Shown: positions 8,680-22,000 of the stretch, in pieces | Numbering within the stretch: the first letter of the stretch is position 1 | Layout of the letters: each line of letters opens with the position of its first letter | Assembly: GCA_033026295.1 (NCBI GenBank) | Contig: CM065175.1 | Span: forward strand, 14,335,837-14,399,836 | Direction of reading: 5' to 3' | DNA length: 64,000 nucleotides | From: Channa striata | Taxonomy: Eukaryota; Chordata; Actinopteri; Anabantiformes; Channidae | Translations under genes and position numbers: made by a program | Notes under the pieces: generated by a model | Database searches by the model: none | What the model was told of the DNA's origin: nothing | The model's input: only the letters and a program-made list of their open reading frames with translations

Positions 8680-11600
8680 CTGTGAATAGGACAAAAAAAA
8701 TTATGAATATCACAGTATATATTTTTTAGCCTTGTTCAAAAATGTAACGCCATGCAAAGTCTAATTGCCTCAAGTAAGTATTTAATCTACCTTGATGTCC
8801 GATCTCTCATCCTCCTCCTCCTCCAGGAGGTCGCTGTGTTCTGTGCGCGACGTCCCAGGAGACTCGCTGCTGTTTGGAGCCTGTGGGAATGCCAAATATT
8901 TCTGAATTACTCGGGTAATCAAGACCTCAAACATCTAAAAGTGTTGTTACAGTGTTGTTACTGTGTTAAATTTACCATGGGCTCCTTGACATCCTCCTCA
9001 TCATCATTGCCACGCGTAGCATTGTGATCGCTGTGAACAATCTGAACTCTTATGTCACTCTTAGAAAGGCGAGTGCACCTTTTACCTGTACAGATTGAAA
9101 AGAATTTTATATTTGAGTCTGCCATTATAACTTATACATCACAATACATCAAATCCTCTAATTTACAAAAGTTGTAGAAATGTCACAAATATTTACAAAA
9201 ATGTTTTCAGTACAAGAATGAAAAGGACTTTGAAGAACTGGGAGTTGACCCTTTTGCCCATACTAACCATTGAGCTCACCTTTGCCTGTGTGCCTGCAAC
9301 AGAGGGAGACCAGCGTGATGACACAGATGAGCAGCACACAGCCTCCACCTACTGCTCCACCAACAATTATCAACATAGGCAGGGCTTCTGTGGAAAAACA
9401 GGGCGCAGACAGTGGGGGTTAGGAAGAGCGATGTAGAAACAGTCGAGCAGAAGTTTCCGTATCAAGAACGAGCCGATCAGAGCAAAAAACAACAAAGAAA
9501 GAGCTTCATTTATTATCTTGCTAATTCCAAAAACATCAACGCGTGTACAAATTTATCTGGTCTGCCCACAGACCAGGGCTTTACTGTATGTACGCTCACG
9601 CAGGCAATCCAGCATCCCACAGCCTGGCTATTGGCTCTAATCTCTATGAAAGAAGGGTAACAAGGCCTGACATGCAATGAAGCAATAGACAGTAATCTAA
9701 TTAGAGATTCCAGGAGATACTGCTGCCCATTTCTCTGGAGACCCCGCTCTGCTATGTTGATGTAAATTACCGGCGAGGACCTTATTTTTGGTGTCTACTG
9801 CAACAAAGGCTTTCAATAGCATCAGTGTTATAGTAATGCCGCCTAATTTTAAGATCACTTAAAGACTGAGATGCTGAACTTGCCTCTGAGACAATAACAG
9901 AGAATATGAAACAAAACACAAGTATATGTAGCTTCTGCTAATTGACTTTTGTCCCTAATCAATATCTATGTTGTGGGGCAAACATATTCATTAAAGGAAC
10001 CATCTGCTGATTAAATTATATCGATTAGAGGAGTGTAATTAAGATAAGCACATGACAGGACCATTGCTTTCACCTAATCTGGCACCCCATCTCAGCAAAG
10101 ACAGATAACTATAACATTTCTTCAATACTCTGGTGGGGATTATTACTCCTGCCAGCATGTACCTTGCTCCTTCAGGGTGACCAGGGCAGTGCCGGTGCCG
10201 AAGCGGTTCCAAGCAGTGCAGTTGTAGCGCAACTGGAAATCCTGTGCCAGAGTCTCCGATAGCACCAGAGAAGAGAGGACTCCACGGTCGCTGGTTACTG
10301 TCTGCACTGAGTAACGACCGGAGGAACCAGAGGACAGGCTCATGTCTCCGAAGGTCCACTCCTGTGGAGAGGAGGATGAGAATCGTCAACAGGGAGGAAG
10401 ACGCTATTCGCTGAAGCAGAGGCCTGTCTGGCTGTTTATCCTCAGATCCCTGCCTGCCGCTGACTGAACACTCGGTTCTCTTATTGTTCTCTTATTTCTC
10501 TGCCGACCTGTGTTACCTGGCTGACACAGCTCACAGGCTCATGTGTAAGCTGCCTCCCACATCTGCCCTGCAGGTGAGGCCTCATGGGGGGTTTAGGTAG
10601 CTGAACTATGAAATGAGGCTCCTCTCTGCTGTCTTTAGTGCAGGGCCAGCAGGGCACCTGTCTCTCACTCCTGCTCACACCTTAATTATGCTCTCAGCCC
10701 GGCGTACGTTCAGCAGTTCAACAGGGTCAGCCGAGCGATGTCTCTTGGGCTGCTAATTGAATGCAGTTTGGCTGAAACCTGCAGGAAGCCCGTATCCCAC
10801 AGCTCGTCCAACTCCACAGTCTCTCCAGTCAACGCCTGTGTCATTCCAGTTGTGAATATGTGTGTGTGTACATTAGCGTGTGAGATGGACTTGTGCTAGT
10901 GCACATGTGCCGCTAGGATGTACAGAGAGTTTGTAAGATCCCAAATGAAAGAGAGTGATGCACAAGAGGCTCACTTACAATCTTATCAGGTGGGGGGCTG
11001 CTCCCCACCCAGCACTCCAGCTTGCCCTTGGAGTGCTTGACAGCATGCTGCATGGCGTCTGCTGTGATGATGGGTGGACCTGGTGTGAAGAAGAAAAGAA
11101 AACAGAGAGCAGAGAAAGAAATTTAAAAAAGACAAAATATGTTTTGAAACACTCTCTAAAACCGAGTTGTTAGAGGTTATTTTTTGATTTTACTTACTCA
11201 AGATTACTTCACATTCTGACAAGAAGCTACTCACCATTTACAGTCAGAGTGACATCTCTTTCTGCAACTCCAATGCGGGGTACAATGGCCTTGCAGGTAT
11301 ACGTTCCAGCATCCTCCTGGGTAACAGCCTTCAGCTGCAAGGTGTTACCATTACTGAGCACCTAGTGAGAGACAACAGAGACGTGGATTAGTGAGAATGA
11401 AGGTGGCTAAGTGAGAGACAGTGGGGTGAAGAGGCAGGCAAAGCAGAGTGGGACCTTCATCAGTGGCCCACTCACTGTGCAGGCAGCACAGAGGTGGGCT
11501 GACCATTGTAACAAATGCTTGTGGTTTGAGTTTAATTTCATTGTGAAGAGATTTAATCACAGCATTAAGCACTCGAGCCACCACTGAGTGACCGTGCTGC

Positions 11601-14600
11601 CGAGGAGATTGTTGTAATTAAACAGTGGGGACAGAACGTAGCACACTATGGTGTGAGTGGGCCCTAGACTTTGGAGCTACACTCACTCACCCTTTAGCTC
11701 ATTGATCCTGTCATTCCATCAAGCTGTGATTTATCCATTTACCCTCCCCCCCCTCCCCCCCACTCACTCTCTCCAATTTTTTATTTCAGCACACTTATGG
11801 AGTAACCCAATTAATCCATTACTCGTGGCCGTGTGAGGGACAGTGGCAGTGGGCGGATTAGAAAAATGCCTGCGTGTTTCCCTCTAAGGGGCTGAAAGTG
11901 TTCAATCTTTGAGATGACAGCATTGCTTACACCCTCCCACAGCACTCTTTACTGGGGCTGTTTTCTCCGGCATTGCCACAGAAATTGTATTAGCTGCCAG
12001 GAGAGCAGCTCTTATGGGATGTCCCCACTGATGCTTTATGTGCTGAAAGATTTTTACCAGGATGATGCAAAGTGAAGGTGGAAATGTCCCATTTGTTCCA
12101 CCTACGAAATTGACTTTGAGGAAATGGATACTGAAGTGCAGTCATGCCATTTTAATATCTGAAAAGCAGAGATGCTCCTCTAAAAGTTGCCATACATGTT
12201 GTAATTCTGTTAGTTTGAACCACGCCTTAACCCAGTGGCTGACTGATTCAATGAGTGATCGATTGATTGAGTTAGAGTGATGACAGCGTGTCATGTGCCT
12301 TGATGATGCTGTGCGGAATATGTCAGTGGACAGACAGTTTTCTGCCAGAGGCTTTAGCCCTGAGGGATCATAGTGAGAGGAGGTGTTGAAGATTCAGCCT
12401 GAAAAAGGAACGTGTGGGGAAAAGTGTGAGGGATTCATGCCTCAAGGCCATGTCTGAGTGTTCCTCTGTGGAAAGATGATTTTGAGGGTTGGCGTTGAAG
12501 CTTTACCACCAAAATAAGGTGATGACTAGATTTTGTTGCCTTACCACGCTGGAGCCCTGCTTGGTCCATGCCAGGGTCAGTGGAGGGTTTCCAGTCCATG
12601 CACAAGTAAACGCTGCATCCATCCCTATATCCACCGTCACTGGCTTTGGCTCTGACAGGAGTCTGGGGCCAACTAGGTTGAAGCAACACAGCCAGATGCA
12701 ATCAATAAGAAACTGCTTTAAAAATTAAACATACCTCTAGAAAATCTCCAAATATCGAGTTTAGCTGCACTGCATATAATATCAGCCTAAAGCTGAACTC
12801 ACATTGGACATCCACCAGGGTGCTGACATTGGTGCTGCCCACGGAGTTGGACACCTCACAGGAGACGGGGTCTGTGAAGTAAGAGTAGTCCACAGTCACT
12901 TCAAGGCTGTCCCCATTTGCTTCGGAGATGGGAACTCCTCCTTTTGACCACCTGAGACAGAAGAATAATCACATTATACAGTCGTATTAGTTCAGAGGAG
13001 GTACTTAGCCGTGCGTGTCAAAGTGGCTATTAGCTGATTCATGGCTGATGCCAATCATAATCAAACTCTGCCAATCAAGCAGCCCATTAAACGCAATGAA
13101 TCACGTTGCATCCTTGAACCACTTTGCTGGTGTTTGCAGGGTGGCAGAATCAAGACTTTAACGAAGGATGGATACCTGTATCCAGTAATTTCAGGATTGG
13201 CAGTAGCAGAGCAGATGAAGAGAACCTTGGCTCCCTCAGTCACAGTTTGAGGCTGGACGGAAAGGGTCACTGATGGAGGGTCTGTGAGTAGGAAAAAAAA
13301 ACTGACTTAATACCGAATACATCAATCTCACTTGTACCATCCGTCTTTTAAAACACAGTTGCGATTTTGTGACATTTTGGTGGTTTTTATATGTAAGTTG
13401 ATGCCTGGACACTTACGCTGGACATTGATAGTAATCGATGTCTGTCGTCCAGCAGGGGCAGCTGGGTTAAGAACCCTGCAGGTGTAGGTGCGTCCTGTGT
13501 CACTATCCTCCGGCGTGATAGGAAGCATACTGACAGCCGCCTCCCTCTTCCCATCCTCCATCAGTGTCTGCAGAGTCAGGCATCATTGCAAAGTAACTGT
13601 TAGATGCTGCTGAAAGTCTGAGCAGCTGCTTACTGCCTCCTTTTAAATAAGACCCCATTACAATCGGGGAGACACTTGCCATTCGTGATCACACCACTTA
13701 GGAATATTTCAATGACACTGCAAGTCTTATTTTTCCATGTGTGAAGCATTAAAATTGCCATCCTGTTTTTTGACATGGCAGTTAAATCATATATTTTATA
13801 ATGCAGCAGGGGATATTGTGCTGTTCCCACATTTCTGAGAGTGTTCCCTGTCAGCGCTCCTTATTTGTCATCATCTTTTAAATCTATTTACTGCTCTCAG
13901 AAATCAATACGCCTAAGTGAGGAAAGGTGTAGATTGTGAAGATATAGCTCACCACTCTCTCACTTTCACATTCTCTTCCTCACACACACACATACACTCA
14001 CACCTGTTTGTATTTCTGTTGTGATATAATTGACTTAATTTCCTAGCCCCTTAGCCTAATCTTAACCTAAACCTAATTCTAATCCTAATCCTGAATCATC
14101 TGACAGGCCTTTCAGAGGGCTGGTAAAATGTCCTTTCTTTGCTAAAGGTTGGTTAGGAGAGACATGTTTTTGCCCCAAACCAGGTAACACATACACAACA
14201 CATGTGGGGGGGTTGGGGGGCTGTGTGTTAGTTTCTTGGGTGGTGAAAGCGAGGAATAAGTGTCACACATCTTTGAAAAAGAGCAAGGGCAAGCTGAGGT
14301 TTTTCTATGGGCAGCGCAAATCAATGGAGCAGGTCTTTCACTTCCTCAGCCAGAGACACAAAAAGCATTTTTATGCCAGATCAAATCACATCACTCCCTG
14401 TCACCACCCCTCACTCGGATACAGCCTTCTCTAGCCCCAGTCTTACTTCTAATGTTAGAAATTGTCTCTGTTTTTCACAAAGCCATCGCACCAGTTAACT
14501 CCATATCTTCCCTCCTTTCCTTTCCTCTCTTCTCCTCTTCTCTCCGCCCCTCTCCTCTCCTCTCCCCACCCTTCTCACTGCCGGCTCTCGCCTTCTTAAA

Positions 14601-15970
14601 TGTGGCGTTTAGCGTCGTTTAGCGTGGTCAGAGAGCATGAAAAATGTGACACTTTCCCAGCCGTGGCTGGCTTACGCTCCGGCGCATCCCCATTGTGTTT
14701 CTGCATTGTTGTGGGTCATTTCTTCTCTGCAGAAACTCTACTGTATGAAACACTCATGCCTGTCTGAGCTTTGGCATGCTCCAGTTATGCTCTAGTGTCG
14801 CTGCATTAGCGAGCAAAGGGGGGTGGACGGGGGTTAGCAAGTGAAGGAGGAGGTGGGGGTGGGGGGATGGGGGATGGGGGGGTGGTCAGGCATGAGTGAA
14901 AATGGGAGGGGGACTGCAGAGAGTGAGTGAACAAATCTTGCGAGAGAAGGGTGGTGATAAAAAAAAAAAACTGAGACCATAGAGGCAAGATGAGAAAATA
15001 AAAAGAAAAATGGAACAAAAGAGAGGGGAGCGCTACACCCTAAGAGAAAATATTTCTGTTTTGAATAGCTTTGCATTTCTTTCTGCCTGCTGTTATGTTT
15101 TATAATATTGTGTGGGCGTTAGTGATTGAATGATAATGCCGGGCAAAGATCTGTTCTCACTGTACCTTGGAATAAATTGCAGTCTCCATGACCTCTCCAT
15201 CTCTGTACCAGGTGATCTCAGCGGCAGGTTTGGCTCCCGAAGCTCTGCAGGTGAGGTTGTGTGGTGTGTGGGCCTTGAGACGTACAACGGGGCCACCTTC
15301 CACGACAGGATCTGAAGGAGGAACTGTAAAGAAGAACAAACAAACACAAAAACTCATTACAGCTTCAGGCCGGCAAACGGCCACAAAGACGTCACACTGA
15401 TATTGAGTTTGCTGTTGCTCTTAGCTCAGCATCAATATATTGCAACAGCAAAGGAGGCAAACAGCATCTTCTTATGTCCACGTGTCTATTTAACAAGGTG
15501 TTGTTTCAGACAGGAAAAAAGACCAAGAACAGTTGTCATTTGGAGAAAAAAAACCCACACTCAATCTTATTTATTTCCTTTCTTGGGAGTAGCATTATTA
15601 CTCTATTTGCTCTTACTGTTGCAGAGTGATGTTTCAACTGAATTGCTTATTTGTTCATTTATTTGCATGGTTTCGCACGCACCACTAGCAAGCCAAGCGT
15701 GCCACCCCTGATGAAGGCGTCTATCTCCCCAACCAATAAGAGAAGGCGTAAACATGGGGTTTGTTCTGGCCTTTTTCGCTCCCTCCACCAAACCAATTTC
15801 ACCGTGTGTATCTGAATTGTCAGAGGTCCTTCCGTTGCCGCGGCATGGACACTAATGGAATCCGAGTGCTAGGTGATTTTAATTTCCATGCCGATTCCCC
15901 TGACTGCACTCCTGCCGTTGACTCCTTTGACTGTGCAGGATTGCTTTGGTCTCATCTGGCCACATTGATT

Positions 15971-16003
<33 letters not shown>

Positions 16004-19000
16004 CAGAAAATGCCCCCTCACTCTATTTATCACACCTCATGTCCACACATAAACATGACCGGCTGGCTCCTAAGCCATGCACCTGATTTCATTTATATAT
16101 TTATGAAATGCATATTATGTTCATGAACCACCAGCCTTGGTCTTTCAGGGTGCATTTAATGTAGAAGTGTCAGTTTTATCAAGTTTTTTTCCCTTGCTGC
16201 CTCCACATGAGCAATTTAATGGCTGTGTGTGTGGGCAGGTGATGACCGCGCTGCTTTGTGTTGCTCTGTGCAGCTTTGACAGTGACACTAGACACAGAAA
16301 GGTGGGCTGATGAACACGAGCGAGCTGTCTGAATCTATTCATGTATCGAAAATGGTCCCTAATTCTTCCAGTGATCTCAAACGGTTTCTGTTTGCCTTTC
16401 CATCGTAACCCTATCTGTGTTGCTCATCGCTTTGAACTCATGTCCACCTTAATGACAACAGATTGATTTGGGGAAAACTTGTGCTTAAATCTCTACATTT
16501 CGTTATCCTGTAAGCTGCTTATATAAATGTGAGTCCCTGTGTGTTTCCCTGTCCTCCTCTATCATAGGTCAGTGCATGGACAAAAGACAGGACTAATTAA
16601 TAGAGTGGCATTCCTTTGCATACCACCAGATGCCAGCAGTGCTTCGCTGATTCCCCCAAGACCTGGTCACCAACCCCCACCTCCCCCCCACCCCTGAATG
16701 TTTGTGTAAAGAAGTCGATCACTCACATCACATTAATGTAAAAACTGCCTTGGAGTTGACAAATGTTGTGGCTCACTGTAAAATGTGCTAACTATGCAAA
16801 CCCTGACTTTCAAGCTACACAAATCTGCAGCAATCACATTATCCTAGACGTCCACAGTCTTGATTATCGCGACTGAGAGCAGAGTGGTTTCCTTTTTTTT
16901 CACTGTTGAATCTCTTGGCTGAGCCTCACTTGGTTTGAATTATTACCCTTTTAGTACATGATTTTTACCAGGAAACTAGATTTACAATGGAGTCATCTTT
17001 GAGTGGCATAAGAAATTACTCTTTCAATCGCAAGTTGCTAATTCAGAGTATTTTCATGTGTTTTTATCATGGGTTTTGTTTTGAATTTGATTTTTTTTTG
17101 TGCATGTGACACTCCACTGATTGTTCCACTGGGTTGCCAGCCTGCTGGCCTTGGCACGAGGGAAGGCTGTGAGGATCACGCATGATCTGTGTATCTTACC
17201 TAGTACAGTGAGCTTGGCACGGTGGGAGCGCAGTGCCGCCTGTGTAGCCTGACACTCATACACCGCGTCATCCGCCAGCTCTGCCGAATCGATCAGCAAG
17301 CTGTGCTCGCCTGATAGCGGGTCCCCCGTTAAGGTATAGCGTGTCCAGCCTGCGTGTAGCCAGCAAAGAGAAAGGAGTCAGACAAACCTCCCAACAGCAA
17401 ACACATCATAAAAAGACTTTAAAATAAACAGACTCGTGCTACTAACAAAGATGAAATAATTGTGGCAAGGCTCTTTAAGACACAAATGAAAGCAAGCAGC
17501 TCCTCACTGGGCCAGGCATTAAACCGTTGTGTTAACCGTGCAGCATGAAGCTGGAAATGCAACACGTTAGAAGGCTGCTGCATGAGGAGTCTGTCCTTTA
17601 CACACAGACACAATAAAGATAGGGTGGCTAAGGTCGAGAGGAAGCCTCTTCACCCTCTCTCTAGTCTGCCACATATTTAAATGTCAGTGCGTGACAAAAG
17701 CCAATTGATTATCTACCTTCCTACAAGACCCTTAAAATGCTAAACAACAAATTAAAGTTTGGTGTGTGCAGCAGTAGCCGACCTGTCTGCAGTACATTGT
17801 TCCCTCAGCATTCATTTGAGTAAAACCTCAGTGGTTGACAGAGAGAGACTTGGTTTCTAATGAGACCTGGCATTGATCGCAGCAAGACCGACAGAGACGG
17901 AGAGAGCAATAAACACACATAAAGCAGTAGGGAGAATGAGAGAGACGGAAATAAGAGGTCAGTGTTAATACCTGGTAGGTCTCTCTCTCCACCCAGTGCA
18001 AGGCCATCTTTGGTCCACTGTACTATTCCCCGGTAACCCACAATAACACAAGGTAGAGTCACCGACTGCCCGGATATAACCAGCTGGTCCTGGGGCTGCT
18101 GGGAGAAGTAGGCGGCTTGGGTGGCTGCTGGGAGAAAAGAGAAAAGCACACTGTGAATATGAACTTTCTCGGAATTCACATTTCCAAGGTAGTCGATGGA
18201 CAATTACACAAACTGAAATTCACACAATAGCTATAAAATATATAGGTATGCAGAATAGCGGTAATGGCATTTCAGAGAGCGTAATGGCAGGATGTTTCTG
18301 CAGTGCCAGCAGAGAAAAGTGAAACTTGCACTGTAAGGGGTGTGGAAAAAAGTGAACGAGAGAACAGACTCCCATGAACTGGTCTGCTCACTCTCTTGTT
18401 TTCAATGCGCTAGCTGAGGAAAGTGACGGGGCTGACGTGTGAAAATTTTTTTATTTTTTTTCCTCTATAAAAACGTGGCTTCCAAGAGGAAGAGTCAGCT
18501 GCACCTCATAACTTATTTAACTCTTTCCAAAGACCATATGGTTATATGCTCGCTGACATGAAGCAAACACACTTCTGGGGAGAAAAATCTGCTACTCTTT
18601 CAGTGTGCTTTCTGTAAAAATGGATGTTAAACAATCAAAACTCCATTAAAGTTCCCAGGGGACCCATCTGTTTGAGCCTCCTGAAAGTCAGCGAAGACAC
18701 CTGCCGCCGTTCCGCTGCTGTGTTTAAGTATGGCAAACAGTCTCACCGGATTGGCTGGCCTGCCTTCACACAGAAACACAGCGTGAGCACAGATCCGCGG
18801 TTCCAACTGTTTGTGCCACTATGCTAAAGATTCAGTTTTACAAACCCTACTGGCAGGGGAAGATGGCAACACTCCAGAGGTAACTAATCCATAGGGGAAG
18901 GTAGGAGGAGAGAGTTATTGGTTGGTTGGTTATCTAAGTGGGGTGTCTGTGTGAGAACTTAAAAAAAAACCTTCCCTCATTCTCTCTCCATCTTTCTTTG

Positions 19001-22000
19001 TCACTCAGTGGAGAATAGAAGGGAAGGGGGACTGAGAAGATAAAGAGAGTTCTATTCAGGCAGTGCTAAGCCCCCCCTGAACTGCTTCTTTTGGTGGGAG
19101 CGCTTAAACAGACAGAGTTGCCCCCCCCCCTCTCCCGGCAAAGAAAGACGCTGAAAGGAGGGCAACATACGGCGGCCAGAGACGCGCTATTGTCCCCTTG
19201 TCCCTCTCTTTTAATAGGCCTCTTCATTTCCAATCAATCCTGCTAAATGCAAGTTTAATAGCTTTTCAATAGCAGCTTTCCCCCCCAGAGGGTAGCTGGG
19301 ATTTTCTTTCTCCCTCACCCCTTTTCTCTCCCCCCTCTGTCTCATTCCATTCTCTCTGGTTTTTCCTTCTTTTTGAAAGGGGGGCTTCCGCGGTTGTTGG
19401 CACTGTTTATTCCGCACTCAATTATCCACTTCATTTCAGGGTGCACCGTGGACTGAACCCTGCCCCTCACCTCCCCTCCCTCCCTTTGCACCCTCCTGCC
19501 CCTGTCGCCCAACAGCCCAATTACAGGGAGTTCATCAGGAATGTGAGTTCTCCACGGCTCAGACCAATGCGGTTTCCAACGACTGCCTCAAAACCCATTT
19601 TCACATGCGCTCATTCTTTCGTACTCTCCATGTGGGCCAACAGAAGTGTTAATAGATAGCTGAACAGAGGGAAAGATCAGAGAACAATGCATGTTAGCTC
19701 GCCAATAATGTCTCCCCTGTACATCATTTTACCAAAGTGTTTGAAAAGCCTATTGAGCTGCGGGGGCAAACAGGTAGACTGTATGTGTGTCACACACTGT
19801 GCATCAAACAAGGCCAATATGAGAGCGTCAGTGAGAAGTGAAACGTATTCTGGTCGGTGCTATTAGGTGTTAAGCGAAGGCTGGCATTTTCCCGTCATAC
19901 CTCCAGAAATGCTGCCTTTACAGTCTGCCTGCCTATCCCTAACTTTCAGCCTTTATGAGCTATTGAGCACTTTTATATGCCTCCACTTGCAGAGCCAGTT
20001 AGGGATTTTCCTCTTTGTACTTGCAACAGTACAAACATTGATTGCAATTAAGTATCTTGCCCAGAGTATCTAAATGTTTGCAATGGGTAATAACTCACTG
20101 CATTGCTTGATTGTTTAGATGGATTACATGCATTGGATTGTTTCTTTTTACCTCACCCACATGCAATTTCTCATTCTTACATATGGTAATTACCGCAAAG
20201 CGTGCACACATACATATGCAGCCGTGCGAATATAGAGCTAAGAGTATGTAATGTAGCAAATGTCTTCACACCATATGAGTGATTCATTGCTTTCCAGATC
20301 CCTTATTGAAAATGCTCAACAGAACATCTCGACTGGCTAATGACTCATGCCAGATTCCTTTAATTCCTCCTTGCTGAATTAGACAATTCTTTGACGGTGT
20401 ATTAGCAGCTTAATTATATGAATACATTTCTGACGGGGAGAGAGGGAGGAACGGAACCAGACAAAGAAACGGTGGAGGAGAGGCAGTCGGAAGAAGTGGG
20501 GAGCTGTGGGTGTGAGGAGTCTTGTTCTTGGTGTGCTGCAATGCCACATACATGCACGCGTGCACACAAACATACACAGCCGCTTCGAGTGTTTTTGCCA
20601 GACTTAAAACGAAGAGCTTGTCTCTTGCTTGCTATTAAATCACATTTGAAAAGGAAAATATGAAACCCCCTGGAATCCCAAACTGCTGCTGTGGATGAGT
20701 TTATTCAGCATGTCATCTTGAATATTATTCAAGTAAATATGTACAGTGTGTATTAGTGGCACCACATAGTGTGCTTAATGTTTGCCTACTTTGAATGCAA
20801 TTAAAATTTAGAGTCCTACAAGTGCTCATCACAAAAATGCAACATTTACTCTGGTTCTTACCTTGCTGTGCGTATGCTTTTTCATCCCTCAGCAACAAGG
20901 TCAAAACACATTTGGCCTGATACATTTTAATCCGGATTTCTCAAAATGGAATATCATTTTATGCCACTGGATGCACACGGGGCTAAGTTTCTGTGTGTGT
21001 GTGTATGTGTGTGTGTGTGTGCAAGGGCATTTTTGCCCGACTGTGTGAGATCGGAGTGTGCTCGTCTGAAAATGTGCTATGTATGTTTATGCTTGTGTGA
21101 TTGAGCATGAAGGGGGGGATGTTAAAGCAACTTGTCAGGCATGGGAGCGCACATTTAGCAGTTACTTTGACACAGTGACTTTGCTGTTTGTGTCACATGG
21201 TCAGATTTAAGTGCAAAACAGCCTCTCCTACTCGGACCCAACCTACTAAAGAGCTTTGCCCTCTTGCTGCACTCTCTCTTCTTCATCTGAACTGATAGGG
21301 ATACATTCACATCAGAAAGGATCAGGAGGAGACAGATGGACAGATGTCAGCAATGATCCGTCCACCACTGGACAACTGCCTTGATAGAATTAGATTGAGC
21401 CAGTCATTCTGTGTGTGCGTGTATACGGACTGAAATTGTGTAAGAGCTGCAATGATGCTGAAGACTGAGGAAGATAATGGCACTGCAGATGACCTTTACA
21501 TAAAATGTGGATCTAACACACATTGCAATGCATTTGCTTCCAAGTCGCCATATTCATAATCTGTTATGCCATTATCTGACAAAAGAAAAAAAATTGTGTG
21601 TGTGTATATATATATATATATATGTATAGTATATAAAGTATATAGTATATAAAATTGCTGGGTTAGTTGAACATACACAGCATTGAAAAAGTCCTCGCTC
21701 TTGTGTTCTTAATTGCTCAGGCCATGCTGTACATTTTACCTGGTTTTTATAATGACACTCGACTGCATATGTTCATTCACTCTAAGAGGATCCGAGCTGC
21801 ATTTGCAGAGAGTCCCTATTTTAGTCCTGATTTTATTCCATGTCCTCATTCTCATCCAGTGCAAAGAGTGCAACATCCAGTCCTGTGGGGTCTATAAATA
21901 TGAGTGCTCTCAACTTGACTGGACAATTTGCTCCATGCAGTAATAATTCAAAATGTTAAAAAATAGTGCCTGGTACATTTTGGTGGAGGCAGAATCCTGG

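Larger units (their letters stand above)
13568..15165 (-). other. Kirrel-family intron 4, with low-complexity tracts
   Basis: GT-AG intron splitting Ig2. It holds a degenerate CCTAA-type tract (about 14038-14095), a C/T-rich stretch (about 14500-14575) and a G-rich segment (14815-14892), listed separately. Confidence 0.85.

Noticed and set aside
8097..8729. Several open frames on both strands overlapping the last Kirrel exon
   Set aside because: They are other-frame shadows of the GC-rich exon encoding the Neph tail. Only the frame ending MQTHV has family motifs and a splice acceptor.
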